In this document: positions 44,085 through 53,205 of the stretch, piece after piece
How positions within the stretch are numbered: the stretch's first letter is position 1
Layout of the letters: each line of letters begins with the position of its first letter
NCBI GenBank assembly: GCA_030538705.1
Contig: JAUNTL010000003.1
Span: forward strand, 1-64,000
DNA length: 64,000 nt
From: Paracoccus sp. (in: a-proteobacteria)
GTDB lineage: Bacteria; Pseudomonadota; Alphaproteobacteria; Rhodobacterales; Rhodobacteraceae
Direction: 5' to 3'
Made by a program: the position numbers and the translations under genes
The notes under the pieces: model-generated
What the model was told of the DNA's origin: nothing
Seen by the model: only the letters and a program-made list of their open reading frames with translations
Databases searched by the model: none

Positions 44085-44837
44085 TCAGGCGGGTTTCAGG
44101 GCGGCGAAGCGCAGCCGGTAGTAATCCGCCACCCAGCCCGCCTTTTCGTCATGCAGCGGTTTCAGGCGGCGTTCGGCATCGGCCAGAACGTCGGCCTGCG
44201 CGCGTGCGGGCAGATGTTGCACGAACGGGCCGCCAAACAGGCGCAGCCATGCCCCCATGCCGTTGGGCAGCGGTGTCTGACGGGCGAAATGGGTCATATG
44301 GGTGACGGCAAAGCCCGCGGCCTCCAGCCGGGCGGTTTGCAGCGCGGGTGAGGGAAAATCCCAAGGGTAGGCCGGGGCCTCGCCTGCGGCCTCAAGGGCT
44401 GCGTTGATGGCCACGACCACGGCTGCGACATTGCCGAAACCGCCCTGTTCCGCGACCAGCCGCCCGCCGGGGCGCAGCGCGGCAAAGGCATGGGTCAGCA
44501 CGCGCGGCGCATCGCGCATCCAGTGCAGCGCGGCGTTGGAAAAGATGGCGTCATAAACCCGGTCGCCAAAGGGATCATGCGCGTCCTGTTCCATCACGGT
44601 CAGGCCGCGCGCGCGGGCGGTGGCGGCCATGTCGGGGTCAGGCTCCAGCCCGGTCACATGCGCGCCCGCCTCTGCCAGCCGCAGCGTCAGCGCGCCGTCA
44701 CCGCAGCCCAGATCCAGCACCGCCTCGCCCGCGCGAGGCGCCAGCAGGTCCAGAACGCCTTGCCCCAGTGCAGGCACGAAATCCGCATCGCGCTGATAGT
44801 CCCCGGCCTTCCAGACCTGTCCCGCCGCATGTGCCAT
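44085..44837 (-). CDS. Class I SAM-dependent methyltransferase
   Basis: 250 residues from ATG 44837, chosen because AGGAGGG lies 7 bases upstream; the longer frame to 45299 runs antisense to hisC. SAM-binding motif I is 'VLDLGCGDGALTLRLAEAG', then the acidic 'VTGLEPDPDM', 'DAIFSNAALHWMRD' and 'LRPGGRLVAEQGGFGNV'. The last two, with 'AWLRLFGGPFVQ', resemble trans-aconitate 2-methyltransferase-type and BioC-like enzymes. The substrate cannot be named. It is convergent with clpV and divergent from hisC. Confidence 0.9.
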   Translation of the reverse strand: MAHAAGQVWKAGDYQRDADFVPALGQGVLDLLAPRAGEAVLDLGCGDGALTLRLAEAGAHVTGLEPDPDMAATARARGLTVMEQDAHDPFGDRVYDAIFSNAALHWMRDAPRVLTHAFAALRPGGRLVAEQGGFGNVAAVVVAINAALEAAGEAPAYPWDFPSPALQTARLEAAGFAVTHMTHFARQTPLPNGMGAWLRLFGGPFVQHLPARAQADVLADAERRLKPLHDEKAGWVADYYRLRFAALKPA

Positions 44838-44960
44838 GATATGCCCTCCTGTTGCGGTGCAGCATAAGCCGCAGCATAAGCCTATGTCTGCCATGCACAA
44901 TGCCCGCTTTCTTTCGCCGCACGCCCCGGCTAGAGAAGGCGCGTTGACAGGAGTTGTCCG

Positions 44961-46067
44961 ATGCCCGCCGATACCATCCAGCCGCAGCCCGGAATCCTTG
45001 ACATCGCGCTTTATCAGGGCGGTGCCAGCACGATCGCCGGGGTCGAGAACGTGATAAAGCTGTCGTCGAACGAAAACCCCTTTGGCCCGTCCGAGCGCGC
45101 GCGCGAGGCGGTCTTGCGCGCGGCCCACAGTCTGCACCGCTATCCGCCGACCGATCACGGCCCGCTGCGCCGCGCCATCGGCGAGGTTCACGGACTGGAC
45201 CCGGACCGCATCATCTGCACCGTGGGCAGCGACGAATTGCTGCATTTGCTGGCGCAATGCTATGCCGGGCCGGGGACCGAGGTTCTGTTCACCGAACATG
45301 GTTTCGCGGTTTACCGCATCGTGGCGCAGGCGGCGGGGGCGCAGCCGGTCGTCGCGCGCGAACGCGACCGTGTGACCGATGTGGATGCGCTGATCGCGGC
45401 GGCCTCGCCCGACACGCGCATCGTGTTTCTGGCCAATCCGAACAACCCCACCGGCACCATGATCGGCCTGCCCGAGATCGAGCGGCTGGCCCGCGCGATT
45501 CCGCAGGCGCTGATCGTGATCGACGCCGCCTATGCCGAATATGTCGAGGATTACGACGGTGGCGCCAGCCTTGCCGCGCGGCTGCCCAATGTCTTTATGA
45601 CCCGCACTTTTTCAAAGATTTACGGTCTGGGCGGGCTGCGCATCGGCTGGGGTTTCGGGCCACGCGCGATCATCGACGTGCTGAACCGGGTGCGCGGGCC
45701 GTTCAACCTCTCGACCGCGGCATTGGACGCGGCCGAGGCCGCCATGCGCGACCGCGAACATGTGGACCGGTGCCGGGCCGAGAACACCCGGATGCGGGCC
45801 TGGCTGGCCGAGGCGCTGATGGAAAAGGGCGTGCCTTCGGACAGTTCGACCGCGAATTTCATTCTGGCACGATTCGCGGATCAGACCACGGCGATGGCCT
45901 GCGACGCGGCGCTGAAGGCGGACGGACTGATCGTGCGGCCGGTGGCCAGCTATGGGTTGCCGAACTGTCTGCGCATCACCATCGGCGACGAGGCGTCTTG
46001 CCGGCGCGTGGCGCATGTCATCGGGCGCTTTATGGCCGAGCGTGCCGGGGTGCAGGGCGATGGCTGA
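44961..46067 (+). CDS. hisC: Histidinol-phosphate aminotransferase
   Basis: 368 residues, PLP fold type I. Family landmarks: '[22 protein letters not shown]' near the N-terminus, '[23 protein letters not shown]', '[15 protein letters not shown]', '[13 protein letters not shown]' and the PLP-lysine motif '[17 protein letters not shown]'. It makes histidinol phosphate and may also transaminate aromatic keto acids. The 8-bp overlap with tyrC, an aromatic-pathway gene, suggests a tyrosine/phenylalanine transaminase role here as well (inference from context). Divergent from the methyltransferase over 123 bp. Confidence 0.94.
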   Translation: MPADTIQPQPGILDIALYQGGASTIAGVENVIKLSSNENPFGPSERAREAVLRAAHSLHRYPPTDHGPLRRAIGEVHGLDPDRIICTVGSDELLHLLAQCYAGPGTEVLFTEHGFAVYRIVAQAAGAQPVVARERDRVTDVDALIAAASPDTRIVFLANPNNPTGTMIGLPEIERLARAIPQALIVIDAAYAEYVEDYDGGASLAARLPNVFMTRTFSKIYGLGGLRIGWGFGPRAIIDVLNRVRGPFNLSTAALDAAEAAMRDREHVDRCRAENTRMRAWLAEALMEKGVPSDSSTANFILARFADQTTAMACDAALKADGLIVRPVASYGLPNCLRITIGDEASCRRVAHVIGRFMAERAGVQGDG

Positions 46068-46992
46068 GGCACCCTTTCGCCATGTCGCGCTGATCGGGCT
46101 GGGGCTGATCGCGTCGTCGATCGCCCATGCGATCCGGCTGGAATGGCCGGGCACGCGCATCACGGGCCATGCGCGCAGCGAGGCCACCCGGCTGGAGGCC
46201 CGCCGCATCGGTTTCGCCGAGGTAACGGACAGCGCCGCCGAGGCCGTGGCCGGCGCCGATCTGGTCGTGCTGGCGGTGCCGGTGGGTGCGATGGGCGCGG
46301 TGGCTGCGGACATCGCGGGGCATCTGGCGCCAGGGGCCGTGGTGACGGATGTGGGTTCGGTCAAACAGTCGGTCATCGACGCCGTGGCACCGCATATCCC
46401 CGCAGGCATCAGCTTTATTCCCGGTCATCCGCTGGCCGGGACCGAGCATTCGGGGCCTGCCTCGGGTTTTGCCGGGCTGTTTCGCAACCGCTGGTGGCTG
46501 CTGACGCCGCTGGCCGGGACCGATCCGGCCGCGCTGGCGCGGCTGGAGGCGCTGATCGCCGGGATCGGCGCGAAAACCGATGTGATGGAGCCTGCCCATC
46601 ACGATCTGGTGCTGGCTGTGACCAGCCATGCGCCGCATCTGATCGCCTATACGATGGTGGGCGTGGCCGATCATCTGCGGCGCGTGACCGAACAGGAGGT
46701 CGTGCAGTATTCCGCTGCGGGTTTCCGCGATTTTACCCGGATCGCGGCCTCGGACCCGACGATGTGGCGCGACGTGTTCCTGCATAACCGCGAAGCGACG
46801 CTGGATATTCTGGGTCGTTTCACCGAGGAGCTGTTCATGCTGCAACGCGCCATCCGCATGGGCGACGGGCAGATGCTGTTCGACTATTTCACCCGCACCC
46901 GCGCGATCCGGCGCGGCATCGTCGAGGCCGGGCAGGACACCGCCGCCCCGGATTTCGGCCGCGTTGCAGCGCCCACGGATTCCCTGCGATAA
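46060..46992 (+). CDS. tyrC: Prephenate/arogenate (cyclohexadienyl) dehydrogenase
   Basis: 310 residues from ATG 46060, inside the hisC end; the in-frame ATG at 45952 is within hisC. The NAD-binding loop reads '[14 protein letters not shown]', with Ala at the third Gly position. Then '[12 protein letters not shown]', '[18 protein letters not shown]', the substrate motif '[18 protein letters not shown]' and '[14 protein letters not shown]' with the catalytic His region. It oxidatively decarboxylates prephenate or arogenate in tyrosine synthesis. A good terminator follows at 46996. Confidence 0.92.
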   Translation: MAEAPFRHVALIGLGLIASSIAHAIRLEWPGTRITGHARSEATRLEARRIGFAEVTDSAAEAVAGADLVVLAVPVGAMGAVAADIAGHLAPGAVVTDVGSVKQSVIDAVAPHIPAGISFIPGHPLAGTEHSGPASGFAGLFRNRWWLLTPLAGTDPAALARLEALIAGIGAKTDVMEPAHHDLVLAVTSHAPHLIAYTMVGVADHLRRVTEQEVVQYSAAGFRDFTRIAASDPTMWRDVFLHNREATLDILGRFTEELFMLQRAIRMGDGQMLFDYFTRTRAIRRGIVEAGQDTAAPDFGRVAAPTDSLR

Positions 46993-46995
46993 ATT

Positions 46996-47014
46996 GGGGG
47001 GCTGTCTGCCCCCC
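46996..47014. terminator. Hairpin terminator between tyrC and the DUF2125 gene
   Basis: GGGGGGC (46996-47002) and GCCCCCC (47008-47014) form a perfect 7-bp stem with a TGTCT loop, followed by GGTGATATTTGAGGATATTT. The G/C stem plus A/T-rich tail is a form I associate with Rhodobacteraceae terminators. It sits in the convergent gap and may serve both genes. Confidence 0.75.
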
Positions 47015-47055
47015 GGTGATATTTGAGGATATTTCCGGCGCGTTCAGGACGTGGC

Positions 47056-48144
47056 TTACGGTGCCAGCATCGGCGCGGGGCCGATGGGCAGCGCGCCCAG
47101 ATAGCTGCGCCCCTCGCGAAAGATCAGCGGGATGCGTTGCAGACCCTCGGCGCGTGGCGGGATCGGGGCGTCGCCGCGCCGGTCGCGTTGTGCGGTCAGA
47201 TCGGGCGAACCGGGACTGAGCGGGGCCGGTGCCTCCGTGGTCTCGCGTTCGGCCTGCCACATGGCGGCGGCCTCCAGCGTGGTGGCGGCCAGCGGCGCAA
47301 ACGCATCCGGCATCAGCCCCAGCGCGGACAACTGCATCACAAAGCCGCGCGGATCGGTCGAATCGATGGCCAGTTCGCCCTCGGCCAGCCCGGCCTCGTC
47401 CGCCAGAATCCGGCCCCAGAGGCGCGCCTCATACCCGTCGATGTTCAGCGTGACCCCCTCCAGCGTCAGACCGATCAGTTCCGGGTCCGCCGCGGCCATC
47501 GGGCCGGGCGCGGCGGTCAGCCAGACCACCAGCGGCCCGCCCAGCGACAGCCGCCCCTCGGGGCGGGGGCTGTCCGGGGGGGGCAGGATGTCCATGCGGT
47601 CGAGGATCTGGCCCAGGGGCGCGCCCTCGATCGTGGTGCTGATGCGGTAGGCGGCGGCGGCGCGCGGCGGTATCCATGCGCCATAGCCGGTCATCTCGGC
47701 ATGGATGCTGGCATGATCCAGCATCGGCGTGCCGTCGAGGCTGACCGCGCCCGCGCTGAGCGAGGCCGCCGCCAGTGCCATCCGGTGCGTGGGCGAAAAC
47801 CGCGCGCTTGCCGCACCATCCGTCACCGCCAGCACCATGTCGCCCGCAGGCGTCTGCATCACGGTCTGCGCGGGCAGCGCGGTGCGAACCTCGTTCAGCT
47901 TCCACGGCACCAGCCAGACCGTCAGGTCCGACAGCACCGTTCCGCCCGCCCCGTCGCTGAAATCCATGCCCTCCATGCGGATGCCGATGCGGCGCGGATC
48001 GGTCAGCATCTGCGAACCGGCAAGGCGAAACGCCCCGCCATCGGCGGCGCTGCGCACGGCGCGCAGTGCCAGATATTCCAGCGCCGCCCAAGCCAGTGCC
48101 GCCAAAATCGCCAGAATCACCAGCAACCTGAGCAGAAACCGCAT
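47056..48144 (-). CDS. DUF2125 domain protein (membrane-anchored, periplasmic)
   Basis: 362 residues. One N-terminal helix (FLLRLLVILAILAALAWAALEYLAL) works as signal anchor; the rest is predicted periplasmic. The body has repeating beta-rich segments ('LAGSQMLTDPRRIGIRMEGMDFSD', 'VWLVPWKLNEVRTALPAQTVMQTPAGDMVL', 'YRISTTIEGAPLGQILDRMDILPPP'), as in the DUF2125 family found mainly in alphaproteobacteria. The function is unknown; AsmA-like or lipid-transport roles have been guessed from fold type. Divergent from the ChaC-like gene. Confidence 0.85.
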   Translation of the reverse strand: MRFLLRLLVILAILAALAWAALEYLALRAVRSAADGGAFRLAGSQMLTDPRRIGIRMEGMDFSDGAGGTVLSDLTVWLVPWKLNEVRTALPAQTVMQTPAGDMVLAVTDGAASARFSPTHRMALAAASLSAGAVSLDGTPMLDHASIHAEMTGYGAWIPPRAAAAYRISTTIEGAPLGQILDRMDILPPPDSPRPEGRLSLGGPLVVWLTAAPGPMAAADPELIGLTLEGVTLNIDGYEARLWGRILADEAGLAEGELAIDSTDPRGFVMQLSALGLMPDAFAPLAATTLEAAAMWQAERETTEAPAPLSPGSPDLTAQRDRRGDAPIPPRAEGLQRIPLIFREGRSYLGALPIGPAPMLAP

Positions 48145-48217
48145 TCCCGCACCCCCTCGCTTTCATCGGGCGCGAGACTGCCTTAGAACCGCGGCAAGGG
48201 AAAGATGGGGGCGTCGA

Positions 48218-48760
48218 ATGGGCGGCTGGGTTTTTGCCTATGGCTCGCTGATGTGGAACCCGGAAATGCCGGTGGCCGAGGCGGTTGTGGCGCGGCTGGA
48301 CGGTTATGCGCGCAGCTTTTGCCTGCGATCGGTGCGCCATCGCGGCACGCCCGAGGCGCCGGGGTTGGTGCTGGGGCTGGATGCGGCCGAGGGCGCTGTC
48401 TGCACAGGGCTGGCGCTGCGGGTGGCCCCGGCCGACTGGGCGCAGGCATTGGCCGACCTGCGCGCGCGCGAGATGGTAACGGCGGCCTACCGCGAGGAGG
48501 TTCTGGCCGTGACCCTTGCCGACGGGCGGCGCGTCGAGGCGGTGGCCTATGTGATGCGCGCGGGCCACCCCCAGCACGCCGCCGGGCTGTCGCTGGAGGA
48601 TCAGGCCGCGATCATCGCCAATGCACAGGGCGGGCGCGGCCCCAATGCCGATTATCTGTTCAACACCGTTACCCATCTGGCCCGGATGGGTCTGCCCGAC
48701 CCCGATCTGGAGGGGCTGGCGCAGCGTGTGCAGGGGTTGCTGACGGTGCCGGGTTCGTAA
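48218..48760 (+). CDS. Gamma-glutamylcyclotransferase, ChaC-like
   Basis: 180 residues from ATG 48218. The fold signature 'VFAYGSLMWNP' forms the substrate-binding loop; 'SFCLRSVRHRGTPEAPGLVLGLD' matches the ChaC branch, and 'EDQAAIIANAQGGRGPNADYLFNTVTHLARMGLPDP' closes the domain. The likely general acid is a Glu in the 'AREMVTAAYREEVL' region. ChaC enzymes release 5-oxoproline from glutathione. Only 73 bp separate it from the divergent DUF2125 gene. Confidence 0.9.
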   Translation: MGGWVFAYGSLMWNPEMPVAEAVVARLDGYARSFCLRSVRHRGTPEAPGLVLGLDAAEGAVCTGLALRVAPADWAQALADLRAREMVTAAYREEVLAVTLADGRRVEAVAYVMRAGHPQHAAGLSLEDQAAIIANAQGGRGPNADYLFNTVTHLARMGLPDPDLEGLAQRVQGLLTVPGS

Positions 48761-48951
48761 GGCACCACCACCCACCGCACGGCGCGTCAGCCCGTCCTGT
48801 CCGCACGCCTTGCCCACCTGTCATGTCTGCCGACCCGTTCGCCCTTCATGTCCGCCCGTGCGATACCGCCTGCGATGCCCCCCCCGCCCGCTGCCGCGCA
48901 TCGCCGGACACCGGCTTGACAACGCGGCGCGCGCGCCCGATGGCTGCGGGC

Positions 48952-49317
48952 ATGGTGAATCCGTGGTTACAGGTGGCGCTTGGCGGCGCGCTCGGGTCTG
49001 TCGCGCGCTATGGCGTGGGGCGGATGCTGGCATGGGACGGTCGCGGCTGGCCGCTGCACACGCTGACCGTGAATGTGCTGGGCGGTCTCGCCATCGGGAT
49101 GCTGGCCGCCAGCCTGCCCGCGCGCGCCGAATGGCAGCCCGCGCTGATGGTGGGGTTGATGGGCGGTTTCACCACGTTTTCCGCCTTTTCGCTGGAGGTC
49201 TGGCAGATGCTGACGCGCGGTCAGATGATGCTGGCGGGGGCATATGTCGCGGCCTCGGTGCTGCTGTCTTTGGGCGCGGTGGGCCTCGGCCTTGCCGCAA
49301 TGCGGGGGTTGGGATGA
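48952..49317 (+). CDS. crcB: Fluoride exporter CrcB (Fluc)
   Basis: 121 residues from ATG 48952; the in-frame ATG at 48940 adds four residues and neither has a strong ribosome site. Four membrane helices are evident. Family motifs: 'GGALGSVARYGVGR', 'LTVNVLGGLAIGM' with the pore Asn, and 'GLMGGFTTFSAFSLE' with the phenylalanine/Ser-Thr track of the fluoride path. Dimers in dual topology export fluoride. First of four genes joined by 4-base ATGA overlaps. I looked for a fluoride riboswitch in the 190-bp gap upstream and found no match. Confidence 0.92.
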   Translation: MVNPWLQVALGGALGSVARYGVGRMLAWDGRGWPLHTLTVNVLGGLAIGMLAASLPARAEWQPALMVGLMGGFTTFSAFSLEVWQMLTRGQMMLAGAYVAASVLLSLGAVGLGLAAMRGLG

Positions 49318-50384
49318 GTGGCGTTCAGATGCGGCGGATCGGCGAGGACGAGGGCGATCAGCGCCTGGACCGTTGGCTGCGCAAGAGTTTTCCGCAACTG
49401 ACACAAGGCGCGGTGGAAAAACTGTGCCGCACCGGCCAGATCCGCGTCGATGGTGGCCGCGTCAAGGCCAATACCCGCATCACGGCCGGGCAGGAGGTCC
49501 GCATTCCCCCGCTGCCCCCGGCCCCGGCCTCGACGCCCGATGCGTTGGCGGCCCCGGCGCTGTTGCGCGCCGATCAGCCGACAGATGCCGATAACGAGAT
49601 GATCCGCGCGGCCGTGCTGTGGCGCGACCAGCACATCATCGCGCTGAACAAGCCCGCGGGTCTGCCCTCGCAGGGCGGCTCGGGGCAGGGGGCGCGGCAT
49701 GTGGACGGCCTCGCCGATGCGCTGCGCTTTGACTATAAAGAGCGACCAAAGCTGGTGCATCGGCTGGACAAGGACACCTCGGGCATCATGCTGCTGGCGC
49801 GCACCGACCGCGTGGCGCGCCGTCTGTCCGAGGCGTTTCGCGACCGCGCGACGCGCAAGATTTACTGGGCTGCCGTCGCGGGTGTGCCCAATCCGCCAAT
49901 GGGCACGATCCGTTTCGGTCTGGTCAAGGCGCCGGGTCACGGGCGCGGCGGCGAGGGCGAAAAGATGCGCGCCATCCATCCCCGCGACGTGGACAAGACC
50001 GATGGCGCAAAGCGCGCCACCACCGATTATGCGGTGATCGAGGCGTTGGGCACGCGGCTGGCATGGGCGGCGCTGGTGCCGATCACCGGGCGCACGCATC
50101 AATTGCGCGCCCATATGGCAGAGATCGGCCACCCGATCATCGGGGATGGCAAATACGGCGGCTCGGGTCAGGAGAACAAGGGCGACGGCTGGGGCGCGGG
50201 TCTGGGCGGCGGGCTGTCACGCAAGCTGCATCTGCACGCGCGCGCGATCCGGTTCACCCATCCGGTGACGGGCGAGGTGCTGACCCTGACCGCCCCCTTG
50301 CCCGAGCATATGGCCCGCACATGGGAAACCTTTGGCTGGCGCGCCGAGGATGCGCCTGCCGACCCGTTCGAGGATATGCAATGA
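49314..50384 (+). CDS. rluC: RluC/RluD-family 23S rRNA pseudouridine synthase
   Basis: 356 residues. The N-terminal S4 RNA-binding domain is 'QRLDRWLRKSFPQLTQGAVEKLCRTGQIRVDGGRVKANTRI' split over ~15-60. The catalytic domain has the 'HRLDKDTSGIMLLARTD' motif with the nucleophilic Asp, 'RKIYWAAVAGVP', and 'LVPITGRTHQLRAHMAEIGHPIIGDGKYGG'. RluC is the best guess because this form is standard in Rhodobacterales, but RluD-like activity cannot be excluded. Its start lies in the crcB stop and its stop in the start of the HAD gene. Confidence 0.9.
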   Translation: MSGVQMRRIGEDEGDQRLDRWLRKSFPQLTQGAVEKLCRTGQIRVDGGRVKANTRITAGQEVRIPPLPPAPASTPDALAAPALLRADQPTDADNEMIRAAVLWRDQHIIALNKPAGLPSQGGSGQGARHVDGLADALRFDYKERPKLVHRLDKDTSGIMLLARTDRVARRLSEAFRDRATRKIYWAAVAGVPNPPMGTIRFGLVKAPGHGRGGEGEKMRAIHPRDVDKTDGAKRATTDYAVIEALGTRLAWAALVPITGRTHQLRAHMAEIGHPIIGDGKYGGSGQENKGDGWGAGLGGGLSRKLHLHARAIRFTHPVTGEVLTLTAPLPEHMARTWETFGWRAEDAPADPFEDMQ

Positions 50385-51046
50385 CCCTGTCACTGGCGAT
50401 TTTCGATGTGGACGGCACGCTGATCGACAGCCAGCACCACATCCACGGCGCGATGCGCGCGGCCTTTGCGGCCGAGGGGCTGACGGCCCCCGATCTGGCC
50501 GCCGTGCGCCGCATCGTTGGGCTGTCGCTGCCGGTGGCGATGGCGGAACTGGCGCCCGGCCACGATCCCGAACCGCTGGTCGCGGCCTATAAGGATGCCT
50601 TTATCACTCGGCGGATGCGCGAGGATGCGCCGCTGTTCACGGGGGCGCTGGATTGCCTCGACGCGCTGGCGGGGCATGATGCGCTGTTGCTGGGGGTGGC
50701 CACCGGCAAGGGGCGGCGGGGACTGGATGCGATGGTCGATCTGCACGGGTTGCACGGGCGTTTCGCGACCATCCAGACCGCCGACGGCAACCCTTCGAAA
50801 CCGCATCCCGAAATGCTGCTGAAGGCGCTGTCCGAGACCGGCACCGAGGCCGGGCGCGCGGTCATGGTGGGTGATACCGTGTTCGACATCGAAATGGCGC
50901 GCGCGGCGGGCGTCGCCGGCTGGGGCGTGGCCTGGGGCTATCACGAGGTGGCGGCGCTGCATGATGCGGGTGCTGCACGGGTGTTTTCGGATTTCACGGC
51001 GCTGACGCAGGCGCTGTTGCGATGGCATCAGGAGGCAGACGCATGA
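50381..51046 (+). CDS. HAD-superfamily hydrolase, phosphoglycolate phosphatase-like
   Basis: 221 residues. HAD motif I 'LAIFDVDGTLIDSQHHI' with the nucleophilic Asp, motif II 'LGVATGKGRRGL', a Lys in 'NPSKPHPEMLL' (motif III), and motif IV 'VMVGDTVFDIEMARAAGV'. A helical cap between motifs I and II places it near Gph/beta-phosphoglucomutase types. The substrate is unknown. Joined by ATGA overlaps to rluC before it and the ATP12 gene after it. Confidence 0.92.
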   Translation: MTLSLAIFDVDGTLIDSQHHIHGAMRAAFAAEGLTAPDLAAVRRIVGLSLPVAMAELAPGHDPEPLVAAYKDAFITRRMREDAPLFTGALDCLDALAGHDALLLGVATGKGRRGLDAMVDLHGLHGRFATIQTADGNPSKPHPEMLLKALSETGTEAGRAVMVGDTVFDIEMARAAGVAGWGVAWGYHEVAALHDAGAARVFSDFTALTQALLRWHQEADA

Positions 51047-51801
51047 GCGCGCCCCCGACCAGCAATGCCGGCGGCTGGGCTGCGCGGCGGTTCTGGACCA
51101 AAGCCGAGGCGCGCGACACGCCCGATGGCTGGCAGGTGGCGCTTGACGACCGGCTGCTGCGCACGCCCGGCAAGCTGCCGCTGATCCTGCCCACGCGCGT
51201 ACTGGCAGAGGCCGTGGCCGCCGAATGGGCTGCCCAAGGCGATCTGATCCGCCCCGAGACCATGCCGCTGACCCGCGCCGCCAACTCTGCCATCGAGCGC
51301 GTGACACCGCAGCGCGCCGAGGTGGCGGCGATGCTGGCGGGCTATGCGCCGTCTGACCTGCTATGCCACCGGGCCGAACGTCCGGCCCGGCTGGTCGCGG
51401 CGCAGGCCGAGGGTTGGGACGGGTTGATGGACTGGTGCGCGGACCGCTATGGCGCGCGGCTGGTCCACGCGCCCGGCATCATGCCGATTGCCCAGGATCC
51501 GCAGGCGCTGGCGCGGCTGGAGGCGGCCGTGGCCAGCCTCGGCCCCTTTGCGCTGACGGCGCTGCATGATCTGGTGACGCTGCCCGGCTCGCTTGTCCTT
51601 GGGTTGGCGGTGATCGACGGTCGGCTGACGGCGGATGAGGCACATGCCCTGTCGCGCATCGACGAGGACCATCAGGCCCGTGACTGGGGCCGCGACGACG
51701 AGGCCGAGGCCGCCGCCGCCGCCCGCCTTGAGGCGCTGCGCCATGCCGAAACCTTCTGGCATCTGCTGGGCGATGACCGCGCGTCCCGCGCAAGCGTCTG
51801 A
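51043..51801 (+). CDS. ATP12-family F1-ATPase assembly chaperone
   Basis: 252 residues from ATG 51043. ATP12 motifs: 'RRFWTKAEARDTPDGWQVALDDRLLRTPGKLPLILPTRVLAEAVAAEWAAQ' (split here over residues ~15-65), 'MPLTRAANSAIERV', 'DLLCHRAERPARLVAAQAEGWDGLMDWC' and the C-terminal 'LVTLPGSLVLGLAVIDG' helix. The protein holds the F1 alpha subunit before assembly. It ends a coupled crcB-rluC-HAD-ATP12 run; the 247-bp gap that follows contains the bztA promoter. Confidence 0.93.
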   Translation: MSAPPTSNAGGWAARRFWTKAEARDTPDGWQVALDDRLLRTPGKLPLILPTRVLAEAVAAEWAAQGDLIRPETMPLTRAANSAIERVTPQRAEVAAMLAGYAPSDLLCHRAERPARLVAAQAEGWDGLMDWCADRYGARLVHAPGIMPIAQDPQALARLEAAVASLGPFALTALHDLVTLPGSLVLGLAVIDGRLTADEAHALSRIDEDHQARDWGRDDEAEAAAAARLEALRHAETFWHLLGDDRASRASV

Positions 51802-51926
51802 CCATAATCCGGGCGCTTTCGCGCAATCGTCTGATTTCTTTCTTGAAAAAATACGCATTCCCGTATCCGGGCGGGGCGCGATGCAATTTTTTTATGCAGC
51901 CACGGCGTAATAGGACGCCTGCATTC

Positions 51927-51954
51927 TTGACGGATGGGTCCGCATCGGCACAAT
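51927..51954 (+). promoter_or_regulatory. Probable bztA promoter
   Basis: TTGACG (51927-51932), 16 bases, CACAAT (51949-51954), about 95 bases before the bztA start. It sits in a region visibly richer in A/T, which also holds a TGCA-N9-TGCA dyad (51882-51898) that could be a regulator site. AAAGAGG is the ribosome site of bztA. Confidence 0.45.
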
Positions 51955-52048
51955 GCCGCTTAGACGACATGTCACGACGCAGTCGCGTCTGGCCCATAAG
52001 GTGCGCATACAGAAACGCGCGCCACTCAACAGCAAAGAGGTTATCTCG

Positions 52049-53068
52049 ATGAAACTTTCCACACTGCTTGCCACCGCCGCCACGGCGACCGTCGCAATGG
52101 CCGGGATGGCCGCCGCGGCCACGCTGGATGATGTCAAGGCGCGCGGCGAGCTGGTTTGCGGCGTCAACACGGGTCTGGTCGGTTTTTCGGCCCCTGATGC
52201 CAATGGCAACTGGTCGGGCTTTGACGTGGCCGTCTGCAAGGCCGTCGCCGCCGCAGTTCTGGGCGACCCGAACAAGGTGCGCTATGTCGGCACATCGGGG
52301 CAGACGCGCTTTACCGCGCTGGCCTCGGGCGAGGTGGACTTGCTGGCGCGCAACTCGACCTGGACCTTCCTGCGCGAAAACGACCTCAAGCTGACCTTTA
52401 TCGGCGTGAACTACTATGACGGTCAGGGCTTTATGGTGCCCAAGGCGCTGGGCGTGACCTCGGCCAAGGATCTCGAGGGCGCGACCGTCTGCATCCAGAC
52501 CGGCACCACGACCGAACTGAACCTGGCCGATTATTTCATGGCCAACGGCATGAGCTATCAGCCCGTCAACATCGACAGCAATGCCGAGGGCGAGCAGCAA
52601 TTCCTCGCCGGTGCCTGCGACGCCTATACGACCGACGTGTCGGGTCTGGCCTCGACGCGCGCGGCCTTTGCCAATCCCGACGATTACGTCATCCTGCCCG
52701 AGATCATCTCGAAAGAGCCTCTGGGGCCGGCGGTGCGTCAGGGTGACGATCAATGGGCCTCGATCGTGCGCTGGACGCTTTACGCCCTGATCGCAGCCGA
52801 GGAATACGGCGTGACCTCGGCCAATATCGAGGAACTGGCGCGTTCGTCCCAGAACCCCGAGGTGCGCCGCCTGCTGGGTGCGACCGACGATCTGGGCGCC
52901 GTGCTTGGGCTGGATGCGGAATGGGCCAAGCGCGCTATCGCTGCCTCGGGCAATTACGGCGAAATCTTTGCCTCGACCATCGGCGAGCAGACGCCCATCG
53001 GCCTGGCGCGTGGCCTGAACGCCCAGTGGACGCAGGGCGGTCTGCTGTACGCGATGCCCTTCCGCTGA
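52049..53068 (+). CDS. bztA: Glutamate/glutamine/aspartate/asparagine-binding protein BztA
   Basis: 339 residues with a clean signal peptide (MKLSTLLATAATATVAMAGMAAAA). The mature part shows the AapJ/BztA pattern: 'TLDDVKARGELVCGVNTGLVGFSAPDANGNWSGFDVAVC' over the first ~45 residues, 'SGEVDLLARNSTWTFLREND', 'YYDGQGFMVPK', 'TGTTTELNLADYF', 'FLAGACDAYTTDVSGLAS' and 'PEIISKEPLGPAVRQGDDQW'. It binds acidic and amide amino acids in the periplasm for the BztBC-BztD transporter. The in-frame upstream start at 51953 lacks the signal peptide at its N-terminus. A large hairpin separates it from bztB. Confidence 0.95.
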   Translation: MKLSTLLATAATATVAMAGMAAAATLDDVKARGELVCGVNTGLVGFSAPDANGNWSGFDVAVCKAVAAAVLGDPNKVRYVGTSGQTRFTALASGEVDLLARNSTWTFLRENDLKLTFIGVNYYDGQGFMVPKALGVTSAKDLEGATVCIQTGTTTELNLADYFMANGMSYQPVNIDSNAEGEQQFLAGACDAYTTDVSGLASTRAAFANPDDYVILPEIISKEPLGPAVRQGDDQWASIVRWTLYALIAAEEYGVTSANIEELARSSQNPEVRRLLGATDDLGAVLGLDAEWAKRAIAASGNYGEIFASTIGEQTPIGLARGLNAQWTQGGLLYAMPFR

Positions 53069-53089
53069 TCGGCGCAGCCTGATCGCAGC

Positions 53090-53125
53090 GGGGTCGCGCG
53101 GGGGCTGATGCCCCGGCGCGACCCC
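53090..53125 (+). terminator. Large hairpin (attenuator) between bztA and bztB
   Basis: GGGGTCGCGCGGGGGC (53090-53105) pairs with GCCCCGGCGCGACCCC (53110-53125): 16 bp with one mismatch and a TGAT loop, 22 bases after the bztA stop, with no T-run. Such structures after binding-protein genes usually protect the upstream mRNA and reduce downstream transcription, giving excess binding protein over permease. Confidence 0.7.
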
Positions 53126-53205
53126 TGACCGGCCCGTATCCCCCGTGCCGCCTTGACCGAGGCCGCGCGCGGGCTGCGCGGTATCCTGCGCCAAGGAAGG
53201 TCCAG

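Noticed and set aside
48761..48951. Fluoride riboswitch upstream of crcB
   Set aside because: I looked for the conserved crcB-motif blocks and pseudoknot partners and could not find them in the gap.
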